From Castanea sativa (lineage: Eukaryota; Streptophyta; Magnoliopsida; Fagales; Fagaceae): 64,000 nt of DNA. Of the stretch, positions 1-13,230 are shown in pieces. The DNA is taken from assembly GCF_040712315.1 (NCBI RefSeq), contig NC_134022.1, forward strand, positions 7,894,673 to 7,958,672. Direction: 5' to 3'. The notes below the pieces were generated by a model, which had not been told where the DNA came from, searched no databases, and saw only the letters and a list, made by a program, of their open reading frames with translations. Numbering within the stretch: position 1 is the stretch's first letter; every line of letters begins with the position of its first letter. Both the position numbers and the translations under genes were made by a program.

Positions 1-60
1 AGTAAGATTGTAGCCTAAAACTATAACCAATTTTATAATTAAATTTTGTTCATGAACTAA
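1..60. repeat. Edge fragment related to the 48985-51790 fold-back arms
   Basis: AGTAAGATTGTAGCCTAAAA then CTATAACCAATTTTATAATT and AAATTTTGTTC parallels AGTAAGGTTGTAGCCTTAAG with TTACAACTAATTTTGTGGC at 51707-51760. Only one arm is visible; the rest lies left of the window. Confidence 0.45.
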
Positions 61-3000
61 TTATGTTATCAGTAAACAATGAATAATAATCTAATATCAT
101 ACGAACCCATTACAAACTTATTCAATATAATTTAAAGTCTATGTACGAGTAGTTTTAGACAATTATACATACAAAAATATAATATAATCTTTAGGTAAAT
201 CAAGGCTCATGTTCATGAGTTTGTATCCAAACATATTATTATGTTTAAGCTTGTCTCACTTAATAATCGAGCCTAAACAAATGAATATAAAAAAGTTTTT
301 CCACAAGCGAGCTATCTATAAACAATTTGGTTCATTTACAATCCTACTGACTCATTCCTCCAAGTCACACGTAAAGACTATATTATAAATTTTCGTTTCT
401 TTCTTATTATATGATTAACAAATTTAGCTCCTATGCTAGTTTGACATCTTCAAATTCGTATTATGTGCCTTAAATGATTAAAACAAGATTTATTGATGGC
501 TTTGAATGGTAGAAGCTAAAGCTTCACTAAAATGTGTTGCCTAAACAAAGCTTTTAGCTTTATTGAGAATTCCACTACCAAGTTGAACTGCATTCAAGTG
601 GATGTACCTAAAATTTTCTTATAAATTAAATATCATCAACCCTACCATATCCCAATTTTCTAAATCTTAGACCTGTCCATATAACACTAGGATGGGACAA
701 AACAAATGCACATTTAACATACCCATTATTGATTATTGTCCACATGACCAGTCCACCATGTTAAGGTCTTGATGGTTAAGCATATATTACATAAATTTAT
801 ATGGGAATGGGACCAAACTAAAGGGTTTGATTTGTGGAACAAATTTGCCTGCCTAAGTTTGAAAGTCGGGTAAAGGTAATGATAAGGACTTTGATGGGTC
901 TCATAGGAATTACCAGGGTAGCAAGCAAGCAATTGACACATACAAAGCAAAATAGAAATGCCGTCCATGAAAGCATTTGCTTTTGCCTAGTATCCTCCAC
1001 ACTTTTTCATCAATGGAAGTGGAGGACAGATATATCATCCTGTCTTCTTGCTATAATTGTCGCTATTTGATCTCAGTTTTCATGATAAGTCTACCACATA
1101 ATTTATGGTGAGCTTCTTCTTTTTTAACAAGTTGGTATTTGATTTATACTTTTGTATCTCTATGAATAAAGGTTGTGTCCAAATCTTTAGTTTCATCATT
1201 TTGATTGAGCATGACTTTAACGTATATAGGATTAATGCCTATTCCACGGTCTTGGCTAAGTTAAATTTCACTTTAGTTGGTTATTGGGGTGAGGATGGTC
1301 CACCCATTTTCTATTTCTTTTTTATTCTTCTATAGAAAATTTGAACCTAAAATCTATCTCCTCCCACCTCACCCTATTAGTATTATGTGTTAACCCACCA
1401 CTAGCACAAGAGTGGAATATAGAAGCCGAACCCATTATCTATTGGGCCATGGAAAAAAATGCTACTATAGGTTCCTATATAGAGAAGCCATATGTTATTT
1501 TATCTCAGTCCTTTTCAAGCATAGTTATTAAAGCTTTACATAATGTCAGAGGCATGAAAGGCTAAGAATAAAGCATATACACAATAGAGATGGTAGTGAT
1601 CACTTGGGACTAAACTTTAATCTCTTCCCAAAGCATTAAGCCTTGCAATTGGATGTGTCTATGTAGGCATGACGTTTTTTTTTTTTCTGTTCTTTAAAAT
1701 CATTTTTGCATTGAATCATGGCTACCAAACAAAGCCTAAGCTTTAAAAACAGTACACCTGTCTTTTTAATTAATCTAACAGGTACCATTTTTAGCCGAAC
1801 AACTCAAAATAAATTTAGTGATAAAGCAGTGTGAAAAAAGGGGCCCTTGATATGATGCACCATGGATTGCAGTTTGACAAAAGAGAGGCATTGATCTGAT
1901 GCATTATTTTGATATTCTTTATCTAAACATGCATGTTCTTCAGTACAACTCTTTGGACTTTTCTTTTCTTCAATTCTGTTAGGTGAGAAACCTCATTTTC
2001 TTTTTCCTTTGTTGTGATTCTCAAACAGAAATAGTTAGGAAATCGAAATTGACATTTATTTTCAGATGTTGAAGCAAATGTTAACTTTAATTTTTAATAA
2101 TGGTAGATGAGTATGAATATGAAATCACGATGATTCATAATCAAACAGATTCGTTCTTGTTGAAAACCAACGCGCCCCCCCCCCCCCCCCCACCCCCTCT
2201 ATTCTTAGGGTTGCTCAAGGGCCCAAAAAACCCAACCCACCCGACCAATGTGGGATGGGTAGCAGACCATTTCAACCGGTGGATTGGGTTTTTAATTACA
2301 TATCAACCCCCACTTATTTATGATATATCAAAATGTAACTTGATGTTGTTTTCGATCTAGAAAATAGATAATCTATGATTATATATGTACTAAATTTCAC
2401 AACAATATTATTTTTGATGTACAAAATCAAAGAGTCCATTAGAATGTCATCTTTCATTTTGTTGCGAAGCCTAGTAAATAATATTCGTGATTAAACATAC
2501 TCATTACAACATTGCAAAAGAAATTAGAAGAATAAATACAAGTAAGACCTCTCTTTAAAAAAATTGACAAGTTATTGATTTCCTAATCCTTACAAACATT
2601 GGTACAATAATGGTGTCAACATCGAGATCCAGTGACCAACATTGAACCCAAGAGTTGGGGTTAATGTTGGGTGCGTCAATTACACTACTTGTGTCTGCAA
2701 TGCTTGTGCATGGGGTGTGTGTGTAGAATGTATGAAGTGCTATCAAGACCATTGGGAATTCTTAATGGTGCGATTGATTACCTTAGTTTTCTTTTTTAAG
2801 GTGGTTTTCCCTAAGCTTAGTTCATATAAACCTAAACTCAATAAAGCTTATTTGAAACTAGAAAACATATTGGAGGGTTTGGTTACAAGTGGAAAAGGTG
2901 TTACGCACCCTCACAATGCCCAATTATAGTTGGTACCTAACTTTTAATTATCTCCCAGTAATGTGTGTAATGCAATATAAACAAAATACTAGCCCAATTT

Positions 3001-3320
3001 TAGGGGCATATCTCCCTTAATGCATGCATCAAGAATAACACGAGTCTTAATATCAATATTTTTTATACAGAGGAAAAGGCAAAACAATTTTAGTTGGAAA
3101 ATCATTATTGAAAGCTCAAGACTGACAAAGGGCCAATGTCAAGATAGACTTAAAAACTCGACAATGCCCATTGCAGTCATGTTTTAGGCGGCTCTAGCGA
3201 TTATTAGGATCTCATCATTTCTTGATGAATGATGCGGTTTGTCTATTGATATGTTTGAACTAAGGGATCACACAAAGGGAGAAACATTTCATGTTATCAT
3301 TTGCTAATGCATTTTTGAAA
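61..3320. other. Intergenic, AT-rich, no gene seen
   Basis: Short frames only (up to 95 codons), with no domain or codon bias. Contains the poly-C tract at 2174-2200. The segment 2640-2930 is slightly GC-richer but unrecognised. Confidence 0.6.
2174..2200. repeat. Poly-C tract
   Basis: About 17 C, one A, then six C, in otherwise AT-rich DNA. It is followed by a proline-coding artefact frame at 2100-2360, which is not a gene. Confidence 0.9.
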
Positions 3321-3612
3321 TGGAAAACCTTAAAACCAGGCTTTTGGGTATGAAATTTTGATTTTTTTTTTTTTAATATATACAAGATTGAAATTTTACT
3401 CTAGCCTAATCAAAGTGTATATGTGTGAAGCTCCTTCTTAAAAACTTGAATATCAGTCTTTGTCCACCACACCCCACAAGTACTTATACTTATGAAATGA
3501 CCATCGCATTAAATGTGTGTGATGGTGAAATTTTGATATTTAAAGTGGAAGAAGCCTGAATAGGAATTTAATTTTTTAAAAACTTGGATAGGAAAACCTT
3601 AAAACCAAGCTT
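3321..3612. repeat. Direct repeat of about 22 bp on either side of a SINE
   Basis: GGAAAACCTTAAAACCAGGC at 3321-3340 and GGAAAACCTTAAAACCAAGC at 3591-3610, with one mismatch. They lie outside the SINE duplication (3351-3537), so they predate or are independent of the SINE. Confidence 0.6.
3351..3537 (-). mobile_element. tRNA-derived SINE, family 1 copy 1
   Basis: Flanked by a perfect 12-bp direct repeat TGAAATTTTGAT (3351-3362 and 3526-3537). Read on the minus strand it starts with an A-box-like passage (CATTTAATGCGATGGTCATT), continues past TGTGGGGTGTGGTGGAC and a decayed B-box, and ends in a poly-A tail (the T run at 3361-3374). The body of about 160 bp matches the copies at 6411-6557 and 45604-45768. 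Confidence 0.85.
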
Positions 3613-3931
3613 CACTTCTAACAAATTTTAATACTATGATGCCATTTGCCTACTCTAATTGTATGGTCTCTTAAATGTCTTTGGTTCAAATTTGGGCTCG
3701 TAGTTATTTTTAGGTCTTGTAATCTTTAAAATGATGAAGATAGCTTGTATGCTATTCCCAATAGATTAAGGTTATACAAGTCCATGTTATTTTAAGTTGC
3801 TGGCAAACATCATTAGGTTGTAGGTTTGAGTTTGAGAATCAACTTTTTAAAATGAAAATTCGAGAATAATCACATCTTCCAAACCTTACATGTGAGAGTT
3901 TTGTGAAGTAGACGCAACCTTTGTAGTTGCT

Positions 3932-4015
3932 TGCTACAATAAACAGATTCTAGTACCTACGTACTATTTGCTACAGTAAACAGGTACTACTTACTAATTA
4001 CTGTTTACTGTAGCA
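3932..4015. repeat. Perfect 15-bp inverted repeat with a third direct copy
   Basis: TGCTACAGTAAACAG at 3969-3983 and its exact reverse complement CTGTTTACTGTAGCA at 4001-4015, 17 bases apart. TGCTACAATAAACAG at 3932-3946 is a third copy with one change. Could form a short hairpin, or be the remains of a MITE whose ends carry CTGTAGCA. Confidence 0.7.
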
Positions 4016-4399
4016 TGTAGATAAATTTTTTTAGCTATATATGGCACTAATGTAGTACAATAATTTGTAGTTTGAGGAGGCAAAAATAGCATTATAGCAA
4101 TATGCCTAGTTGCCTACACCAATAATGATGCTCTTAGATATAGCTACTAGCAAACAAGACTTGATGAATAGTACATGGGAGGTTTTGAAATATGGATAAG
4201 AATAAGACCCTATCTTCCTGTAGCAATTTTTTTCAAATACATCGATTATTAATGAACAAAACCCGTGGCACCAAATTCTTTCCTCCACTCCAGCTACTGT
4301 CCTAGGCTCCTATATGTCTAAATGAAGTCGTAGACCATCTTCAAGAGATGCCAACGAACTCAACAAAAAAACTGTTGTTAGGTATAGAAATGATATGTT

Positions 4400-4555
4400 T
4401 ACAATATTTTCACAATATTTTCACAATAAATTTTAAGTGGCAGGTTATTACTAGTTGTTATTGTTGGGGTAAAAAAAATAATCTTAGTGTTAGGTTTAAA
4501 TTTGAACCAATAATAACTAACCACCTATAATTTGTTGTAAAAATGTTGTGAACGT
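4400..4555. mobile_element. Fold-back MITE family A, copy 1
   Basis: Inverted arms: left ACAATATTTTCACAATAAAT then TGGCAGGTTATTACT; right (reverse complement) AACATTTTTACAACAAATTA then GGTGGTTAGTTATTATTGG. The centre carries AGGTTTAAATTTGAACC. Same family as 18663-18775, 47862-48022 and 56326-56481. Non-coding; the RNA would form an imperfect hairpin of about 60 bp. Confidence 0.7.
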
Positions 4556-4639
4556 AGCATCTCTCTTTTAGGTATTCTTAAAATATAGTGACTTGTTACT
4601 TCACCTAATTTTTTTTTTAAATGATATTTAATATGAAGT

Positions 4640-4832
4640 GTTGATTTGGATACGGATGAAATGTCCTGCGTTTGCCTTTTTTCTTTTTTTTTTAATCCAG
4701 TGCCTCTTGCGGTGTTTATTGTCCATAAACAGTGCATTTAGCTTATAAATAGTAAAAAATTTGTGAACAGTAATTTTTTTATTGTTTTCAGTTTTCAGCA
4801 AAATAAGTTGTATCCAAACGGACCCAAAATAT
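4640..4832. mobile_element. Putative hAT-like MITE, copy 1
   Basis: Ends share TTTGGATAC in inverted orientation: ATTTGGATACGGATG at 4643-4657, and CGTTTGGATACAACTT as the reverse complement of 4810-4825. The interior has GTGAACAGTAATTTTTTT and TTTTCAGTTTTCAGC. The segment at 55288-55500 has a similar make-up. No duplication was confirmed. Confidence 0.4.
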
Positions 4833-4839
4833 GACATAA

Positions 4840-6400
4840 ATTCAAAAGTTAGTTCTTGTATTAGGATTTTTTTTTTTTTAAATTTATTGGTGTAGAATAA
4901 ACACATCACTAATACGGTGAAAGTACCTAATAACCGGGTCTAAATTTGACTAGACATCCAAAATAATATCTAGCCTTAAATTACATGAAAGCATTGCTTT
5001 AGTTAGATCGATTATGCGTGATTCTGTTGTGGAAAATTTAGAAAATGATGGAACTTTAAATTAGGCATATGCTCCATAATAATTTCGACTTACCATGTGA
5101 CAAAGACAATTCGCTACTATGACTCACACTTCTAATTGAAAGTGGCATATTAAAACATGAAATCCACTGATTTGGCCCTTTGTGCGACATAAAACACAAG
5201 TTGAGCCCTTTAAGTTTTATAGCCTAGCGAGATATTCTTCAAAGCAGCAAATGCTATTACAGCTAGCAATTTTCTCCAAATTTGAATGAGTGACTCTTCA
5301 CCATATACGCAAAAAAGTGAAGCTTCTCTTCTTTAGAATCATCATTTTGTTGCATACAGAACAGAATTGGTCCTCACATTTTAAGATTGTGGTAGTAAAA
5401 TAGTTAAGTTGTGAGATAGATTCCCTAGTTTTGTTTTGTCCTTCTCTCATTGCGTTTCCAACTTCAGCAACCAAGACTTTCGGTAAGAATTGTTTATTAC
5501 CAAAAGTGATGTGAAAGAAAGTCGGCATTATAGGAGAACAACAAGAAAATGAGCAAAAGATGCTCTTTGCATAAAGAGATATTTGCATACATATGGCAAT
5601 AGCAAGGACTCTATAGTTCCCTATCGTTTTAAAAGTAGTCATATTTTATTGTTTCGATTAAGCCACAAGGTGATGATAATGATATTACAGCAATAATCCT
5701 ACCAAGTCAAGAAGGTCATCGAAACCCAATAATTTGGTCAATATTGGGGTTAACTCAAACAATATTTCCTCACATAAAGAACATGAAAGATGGCTCTAGA
5801 TTTTTATATTAAAAAAAAAAAAAGTATTTGGTGTGAGTAATCTAAACGGTGGAAGAAATCAACAGACCTCGTGTCATTGTTGTCCAAATAATTTGTGGGA
5901 AAAACTTATTATAAAATGAAGAATTATATAAAATAACTTATTCCAAATGAAGATTTATGAGTGAATTCTTCTCCTTAGACACACCATTCGATAGAGAATA
6001 CAACTTTTTTTCAAAGGCTAGACTAGGGATATTTTTAATTTAATCAATGTCGGTTCTATATTTATATTTCCTCCATCAAGGAGTATGTATGTTCATTTAA
6101 AAGAACATCTATTTACCAAACAATGTTATAAGTGTCCCTTTAGGCCTTTACAACCAAAAACAACTCATATTTTTATTTATCACTCTTAATCAAATAAATA
6201 AAATAAATCCGAATATATAATAATTAAATGATTCGGATAAACTTTATGTGAGCCACATTAAGTCTTTTAATAGAGAAAATCTTGCTGTGCATGTACAATT
6301 TTAATAATCAAACAAACAAAAAAAGAAAAAAGAAAAAAAAGTTGTGTAATATTAATATCATTATCAACGTGAATTAAGCTTTTATGGGTCTAGACTCTAG
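4840..6400. other. Intergenic, no gene seen
   Basis: AT-rich. The longest frame (114 codons, - strand 5298-5642) has no recognisable domain and is probably chance. Confidence 0.55.
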
Positions 6401-6403
6401 AAC

Positions 6404-6566
6404 AATAAATTTTTTTTTTATATACAAGATAGAAATTCTACTATAGCATTGTGGGTAAAACTCCGTCCTAGAAACTTAAACCCCGACACTTGCCCCCACA
6501 CCCCACAAGCATTTATACTTGTGAAGTCACCATTGCATTAAGAGTGTGCAGTGGTCTTGAACAAAA
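6404..6566 (-). mobile_element. tRNA-derived SINE, family 1 copy 2
   Basis: Same family as 3351-3537. Shared words include TATACAAGATAGAAATTCTA next to the T run, ACACCCCACAAGCATTTATA and GTGTGCAGTGG. On the minus strand the tail is the T run at 6411-6419. Possible decayed duplication: GAACAATAAAT at 6401-6411 against GAACAAAAATTAAAT at 6559-6573. No coding sequence, as expected for a SINE. Confidence 0.75.
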
Positions 6567-6569
6567 ATT

Positions 6570-8539
6570 AAATGGCTAGAGTGCCCAAAAAAAATTCAAC
6601 TTTCGTTCATATATTTATTTTTAATAATTGTAAGAAAACTGTAAAATGCATAATAAATATGTGTCCCATCTACGGTTGAGAGCTTGAAATGTAATGTCTC
6701 CAAGGCATTGTACAGGAGGAAAAGATCAAGGGGACCCCTAGATATTATGATGTATAAAACCAGAGCCAGATTTGACATTACAAGATGCGTAAAATAATCA
6801 AAATGGATGGTACATGCAGATGCAGTAGGCAGTAGCTCTTTTTTTTTTTTTATCACAAGCAGGCTGTCCTGTACAGGCGTACAGCTTGCTCCTTTGCTTT
6901 GCTTTGCTTTCTTCTATGTTAGGTGGGATTGAAGGTCTACCACTTTCTTCTTTTTATGAACAATACCAACCAAATGGGAATAGCAAGATAAAATCATGAT
7001 CCATTGGCCTGTGTTCTAATGGGGACACAGACTAGGAGAAAACTCCAAAATGCTCTATAATCATGTCCAATATATACATCAACTAGCTAGTACTACTAGT
7101 ACTACTGATAAATAATAGTGATGAATATAATGATGATGATGCCTTAGCAGGCAAGTAATCATGAAAGGAAATTTTTAAGAGGATTGGTTTTTACCATAAA
7201 TTTCTCAAACGTACATTTTTTTAATTTAAGGAAAAACGTACAAATTTGATTTACTTGAACTTTTGACCTTCATATCTTTTACGATAAGGAAAAAAGAAAC
7301 GATAATAATTGTAAGAACAAACGTGACTTTTTTTTCTTTTCTTTTTTTTTTTGTATTCTTGGTGGGTACATATTAAAATTTGCTCATAAGCCTAGTCCCA
7401 CACTCCCACTTGACAATTATGCATAGCTTTCAAATCAAAATAAGTTTGGAAACATTATTATTTCTTGCATTATAGATCTTCTCCCCCTGCAACCAACAGG
7501 TGATGAGAAACTTCCATTGATAAGGATAGGAGTTCTAAAAAAATTTTAATTTTGAAATTAAGACCAACATCAATTAATCCAAGGACCCCATTATGTTTAT
7601 TGATTGGGCCTAAGCTAAGGCGCTGGGACAAAGTGGTGAGAAATTTAAAACTCCTTAAGCCATTAAGAAATATTGGTTTTGGGATTTTGACATTGGCTAA
7701 TTTTGTTGTGTCCAATGTATCATTCTTTTGCTGGCCCATTAAATGCCCTTGTCTTTCCTCTAGTTATGGGTTCTGATTCTGCCAAATTAATAAACAAAAT
7801 GGGCCAAGATTGCAAGTGAATTGCCATTGTTTTGTAACCATTTCGGAGCCCAAGGAGTAGAAACGATGAAGTTGTTCATTGTTCATTACAGTATAGAGTT
7901 GTCAGGCTTGAAGGCCCAAATTTGATACATGGTGCTTTGTGAGTAATGTAGAAAAGTCTTCAAGGTTAAACCAAATTTCACCCAACTAATTTGTTGTGCG
8001 CAGCTACGTACATGTTTGACAATAAGAAAGAGCACAAGGCCCATCTTCCGGAAATGGTTATTTTTTCTCCCTAATATAATGGGTTATTTAGCCTATAAAA
8101 TGAATGAAGGGTGAAGGCCGTTCGGACCTTGTAAACCTTACGGGCTGCACAAGTCATGTACTTTGAACAAATGGGCCGAGAGAATCCAATAAAAATATAT
8201 AACTTTTAAAAGTCATAAAAATCTTAACCTTCGTGTGTTTGGATGTCATTTTTAAATAAAAATATTAAAATTATAAGGTGTTAAAACTCTAAATTTTTTA
8301 CGCAAATATTTTCAAAAAAAATTAAGTACTTGTGAAATTCACACTTCATATTTATCCTATGTCTAAATCGTTTAGAGTACATTTGTCTATATAAAAGCAC
8401 TAATTCTAGTAAAAAAGTGGAGAACTTGGAGTTCTTAAAGCCATAGTTTTGTTTTAATGGCTATCTAGTTAATGAGGTTATTCTTTATTCTGTGAGAGAG
8501 AGAGAGATTGTATTGTGTTTCAATACTTCAAGTGTGAAT
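6570..8539. other. Intergenic, no gene seen
   Basis: Includes a CTTTG repeat (6892-6909) and a TACTAG repeat (7084-7107). The segment 7440-8190 is GC-richer, with short frames on both strands and GGGCC-type words, possibly an old repeat. Confidence 0.5.
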
Positions 8540-8870
8540 TTTTTTTTTTTTAATAAACCAGACTTAAAAATCATTTATTTGATTGAAAGAAATATTATAA
8601 TGAATCACAAGTTACAAGAGGAGCTATGTCATCAGGGATGGATTCCATCCAAACCAAAATCTGCTCACCAAGTTTTTCCTGTCTAGCTAAATAATGGGCA
8701 GTAATCTTTTGACATAAAAGAAGGAAACCAAGTAGAAACCTAAAAAGAGAATAAGAGTACCCTCCAAAATATGGCCATAAACTTGGATGTTCCACCTCTT
8801 TTTCTTGTAAAGCCTTGATGATCAACTCTGCGTCGCCTTCAATAATACTGATTGATATTTGACCTTCTTT
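8540..8870 (-). pseudogene. LINE 3'-end remnant with RNase H-like coding tail, copy 1
   Basis: On the minus strand, an open frame from about 8850 to 8595 reads EGDAELIIKALQEKEVEH then a degraded stretch, HYLARQEKLGEQ and VWMESIPDD. This fits the C-terminal half of a plant retroelement RNase H-like domain (RVT_3 type: EGDA acidic start, AHYLAR near the end). The T run at 8539-8550 is the poly-A tail on the other strand. It lacks the reverse transcriptase, so it is a 5'-truncated copy. It is closely related to the copy at 32836-33250. Confidence 0.6.
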
Positions 8871-9294
8871 TTTTTTTTTTGTAATTTATGTGTGTGTACT
8901 TTTTAAAAAAATTTACTGTGATTTTTGTATACATGCATTTTGAAGCATTTTAAGATGGATACCAACGAGTTCTTTTATCTTAACAATAATATAAATAACA
9001 CACACTTTTACAAAATTTAACTGGTGATCTCATCCTACATATTCCATTATTTGTTTAAAAAAATAATATAAAGACTAGCCTGCTTTCTGTATTGTTGTTA
9101 AAAAAAATAAAAATAAAAGACTAGCACGCCATTAAAGCTCCCATTGTTGTCTATATAATGTTAAATTCATACCATAGTCAAATTGAGCATTGAACTTCTT
9201 TGGTATGATGGTTTATTAGCTCAACCATTGGATTAATAATTGATTTGTTTTTATAAAGATATCGAAAAAAAATTAAAGAATTACATTAAATAAA

Positions 9295-9298
<4 letters not shown>

Positions 9299-9329
<31 letters not shown>
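9299..9329. repeat. (AT)n microsatellite
   Basis: About 15 uninterrupted AT units. Similar runs lie at about 21291-21319 and 30096-30117. Confidence 0.9.
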
Positions 9330-9331
<2 letters not shown>

Positions 9332-10339
9332 TTCAGACTTAAAATACTTAAATTCTCATAAATATTTTATTTAAGTTTAAAGAAAAGTATAACATTCACA
9401 ATATTTTCACAACAACATTATAAGTAATAGGAGAATGATTATTTGATCAAATGAATTTAACATTAAAAAAAGTCATATTGTTCCAATAAAAATGTGCAAT
9501 TTTTTTTTTAATTTGAAAAAAAAATGACGATTTTAAGATTTTATCAGGTTTTTTTTTTTTTTTGGTATATTGAACCGACATTTCATATGGTTTTTTTTTT
9601 TTTAAGAAAGAAATGGTTCAATCATTGATTTAGTATGGTTCTGATAACTATAATTCATACTTTACAGATAGTTTAAACTTTTGGAACAAATAATAATATC
9701 AAATAATATAGTACCAAATCTAAACCTTCATAAAAACAAAACAAAAAAGTATAAACCGTATTTTCACTCTACCTTCTCATTTAAAAAGCTAAAAACCTTA
9801 GATGTTAGGTCTCACTTATTAAGGAGGAATCTAAACTATATGTGAAAGGCAATGTTATAAATAATGTTTAAAGGACTAAATTTTTTTTAATAGTTTAAAT
9901 TTTTGGGAGGATTGGTCATTATTTATAACGTTGTATTTCTGGATAATTTTTTAATAAGTTAGCTGCTTTAGAAGTTGTTTGAACAAAACGAAATTCCCAA
10001 GTAAAATCATCTCCAAAAATTGTTAAACAGAAGAGTGCAATTTATGTCAACTTGCACAACATTCTTTTGAAGAGTATAACAATCATTTTTCCCCCATGAT
10101 ATAACACTTACCTACAATGGCAAAGCATAATATTCAGTTTGTTATATTCATCTAAATTAGGAGTCAGAGTAAAGGTTTTTTCAATTTAAAGCACTATGGC
10201 TAGGTTGACAGGGTCCAATCCAACCAACGTGGATTGGGTTGGAGAGTTTTTTTTTTTTTAAATAAATAAATAAACTGAGCATAAAAGAAGAAAATTTATA
10301 AGAATACTAACACAAATTAACGCTTTATTTATTTCAACA

Positions 10340-10632
10340 ATGATGTTTTCTAAAAAATGAGTTATTTTCTAAGAAGCATTTTCTATAAATTTATGTCATT
10401 TTCCAATGTTTGGTAGTAACTTTAAATGAGTTGAAAAATAATCTCCTAACTTCCCTTATTTAGCTTACTGTGAGACAGAGTTGTTTTCCAAAAAAATTTA
10501 ATGAAAAACAATCTCTAAAAATAAGTCATACTTTTTATGTTGACCAAATATAGTTTTCCTTTAACTCATCTTTTTTTATGCTACCAAACACTGAAAAATA
10601 AGGAAAATTATCTTTATACAAAGTTTTCCACC
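10340..10632. mobile_element. Putative fold-back MITE
   Basis: TTTTCCAATGTTTGGTAGTA with AAATGAGTTGAAAAATA (10398-10440) is mirrored in inverted orientation by AACTCATCTTTTTTTATGCT then ACCAAACACTGAAAAATA (10563-10600). The outer parts (GAGTTATTTTCTAAG and GGAAAATTATC) are weaker. Ends and duplication are not resolved. Confidence 0.4.
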
Positions 10633-13230
10633 GAAACAAATGGAACGTAATATACATATAAAACTAAATACCTCACATGAGAAAATATGAGGTTCTGCCA
10701 AGTAACACATTATATAACATTCTTTTCATTTAAGCTTCCACATCATCTAAATTTAGCATTTATGTTAAACTATTAAGTAATGGCAAATGCATTTATTTCA
10801 ATGTATTAATAAAATTCAAAGAATTTGTATATATTTATAATTTTACATGCTTTGAATAAATACGGATGGATCTAAAAAGTTATGAAAAATGTAAGAATTA
10901 AGAAAACTTTTCAATTTCTTGCATAAGATTAACTTCAATACAGAATTGCAAGACTCAGATTCAATGAATTGGGTAAATTTTATTGGTCTCCACATTTGTC
11001 CAATATAAATCTTTATTTCTATTGGACTTTAAAAATTAAACTTCCATAATTTTTCTCACAATATCTTTGTTTTTCTTTCTGAGTGGTATGTTAATTTTCA
11101 AAATATTATCTTTGGCTTAAATATTTTGTTTAGATTTTATGTATACGTTTTTACTTATTTAGCATTGTAATTTATTTAGACTTATTTTTTCATATTATGT
11201 GCCAATTTATATTTTTGGTTTTCTATATGATGCATATACTAGGTAAGAATCTGTTTTTTGCAACTTTTAGTTCAATTAAAATTTGGAGTTAAATTATTGC
11301 ATCACTGTGACATTATTTTTTCAGTTGTTGTATCATGAAATTCTATAAGTTTTTATAGTTAATTGATATATAAAGCATAAATCATACAAGAAAAAAACCT
11401 AGGAACCAACAAGTTTGTAAGTGACAATATGAAATGTAATCTAATGACATTTCTTGGTTGCATAAATTAGAGAAATTTTCCCCTAATATATTTAGTTTGA
11501 ATTTAGTTTTAGTAGAAAACTTCATAGATTAAGTGTGACTAATAATAATGGTATCCATGAAATCAATAGATCATAAATAATTTCTTATAAAATTTATAAA
11601 AATGCACCGCACATCACGTGAGATATTAGCTAGTTACAACAAATTTATAACCTTATAAATCTGAGTATAGCATCAAACTAACACAAACTATTTTATTAGC
11701 ACATCAAACCATATAATAATTAAATAATAAAGCCATAAAAAAAAATATTAAATATGGACGAGTCAAGTTGAATTAGATAGATATGTGAATTTGCTACCCA
11801 TACCCAATCCAACCCGCTTTAAAAAAAAATTGGCAACCCAACCAAACTCATCAACCCCTAAAAATTGACCAAATCTACCAAATTGGATTGCCTTGAGTCG
11901 ATTTCGGCAGATCGATGAGTTGGCTACACACCTCTAATTAGTAATCTAAATTTTACCTAAAAATTGTGGGACTCTCTTGTCTGACAATTATATGCTCTTG
12001 GAGCGCATAGATTACAAGATATTGTTGGCAAATTTTCTTGTAGTAGTATATCTCTATCATATAGGTAAAAAGAAAAGGGGGAAATGAGTTAGGTTGGAAA
12101 CCTATTCATTGCTTACGGTATTTTGAGATCTTTTTTACTTTTTCACTTTTTGACTGAAGATCATTTTAATAATTAAATATTAATTTAATAAACACCCATC
12201 GCATACCAAACCCATTACCAACTCCCCATCATGCATTTGTACAAACGAAAATATCGAATGTGCTTAAAATTGGAACCGTAAACTTCTCAATCAATCTAAA
12301 TTTTATAAAATTATCTTGTAATCCGTAAGCCTAACGGTATAAAAAATTAGAAAATGAACCAACATTTCAAATCAAGCATATGATTCACATTCCAAGTCGC
12401 TATGTTATGGCCGTTCGATGAAATAAACAATTATCTTAGGAGCTTTTAAGGGCTGCACATGCTTAACCCTTCACTAGGTGACTCTTGAGCTGAGCATAGA
12501 TTTTGTCACAAGCTAATTGCTTCACTAGGTAAATCACACACTAATATTTAACACGTGTATCATTTTGCCCTCATACATGGCTATAATAATATATGATTTA
12601 GTAAGAAATCTTCAAAGCCCTCGAGAAACTCAATTTAATAGAAATATTTAATTAATCAATGTTATCATTAACAATAATTGCAAATAGTATAAGTACCAAA
12701 GCATGGTGTGGTGCGCTTGGGATACCACTTTAAGATGGCATTGTGCAGTGCATCCAACCCATCAACTTGACAAATTAACCTAGCTTAGATCTATAAAGTT
12801 AGTATTTCATGGGTCGGGTTGGTTTGAAATTCTATTTTGAACCTCATATTAGGTTGGGTCCATAATGATAGTTTTATCATTCTATTTAATCATATATATA
12901 ATTTTATTTTATTAGCCTTATTTAATTTTTTGTTTGATTGATTTTGGTATTTTGATAAATAATTTTTGATGTATTTGAAAATTTGAAATATAATTTAAGC
13001 ACATTGTGTAAAAAGGTGTTTAAATAGTTGATTAAAAAAACTAATTTTATATAAGACATAAAACATGTTAAATTACCTATACCTCTTGTTATGATACCAT
13101 GTTAAATTGCCGATTTTTTCAAAAACTTAAACTATTGGGATATGATAAATCTAATTATTTAACTATATAATTCTAACATATTGGATTAGGAATTTCTCGA
13201 CCTGACCCAAGCACAAATATGAGATGCTAA

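Larger units (their letters stand above)
8871..13230. other. Intergenic, extremely AT-rich, repeat debris
   Basis: Contains a partial family A MITE arm at about 9393-9430, the AT microsatellite and the putative MITE at 10340-10632. TTGGATTGGGTTGG-like phrases occur at about 10231-10245, 11760-11930 and 12770-12860, probably pieces of one repeat family. No gene. Confidence 0.5.

Noticed and set aside
2100..2360. 86-codon frame with a polyproline run
   Set aside because: The proline run is the poly-C tract; the rest has no domain.
5298..5642. 114-codon minus-strand frame
   Set aside because: Low-complexity, Cys/Phe-rich composition as expected of AT-rich chance frames; no recognisable motif, no splice context.
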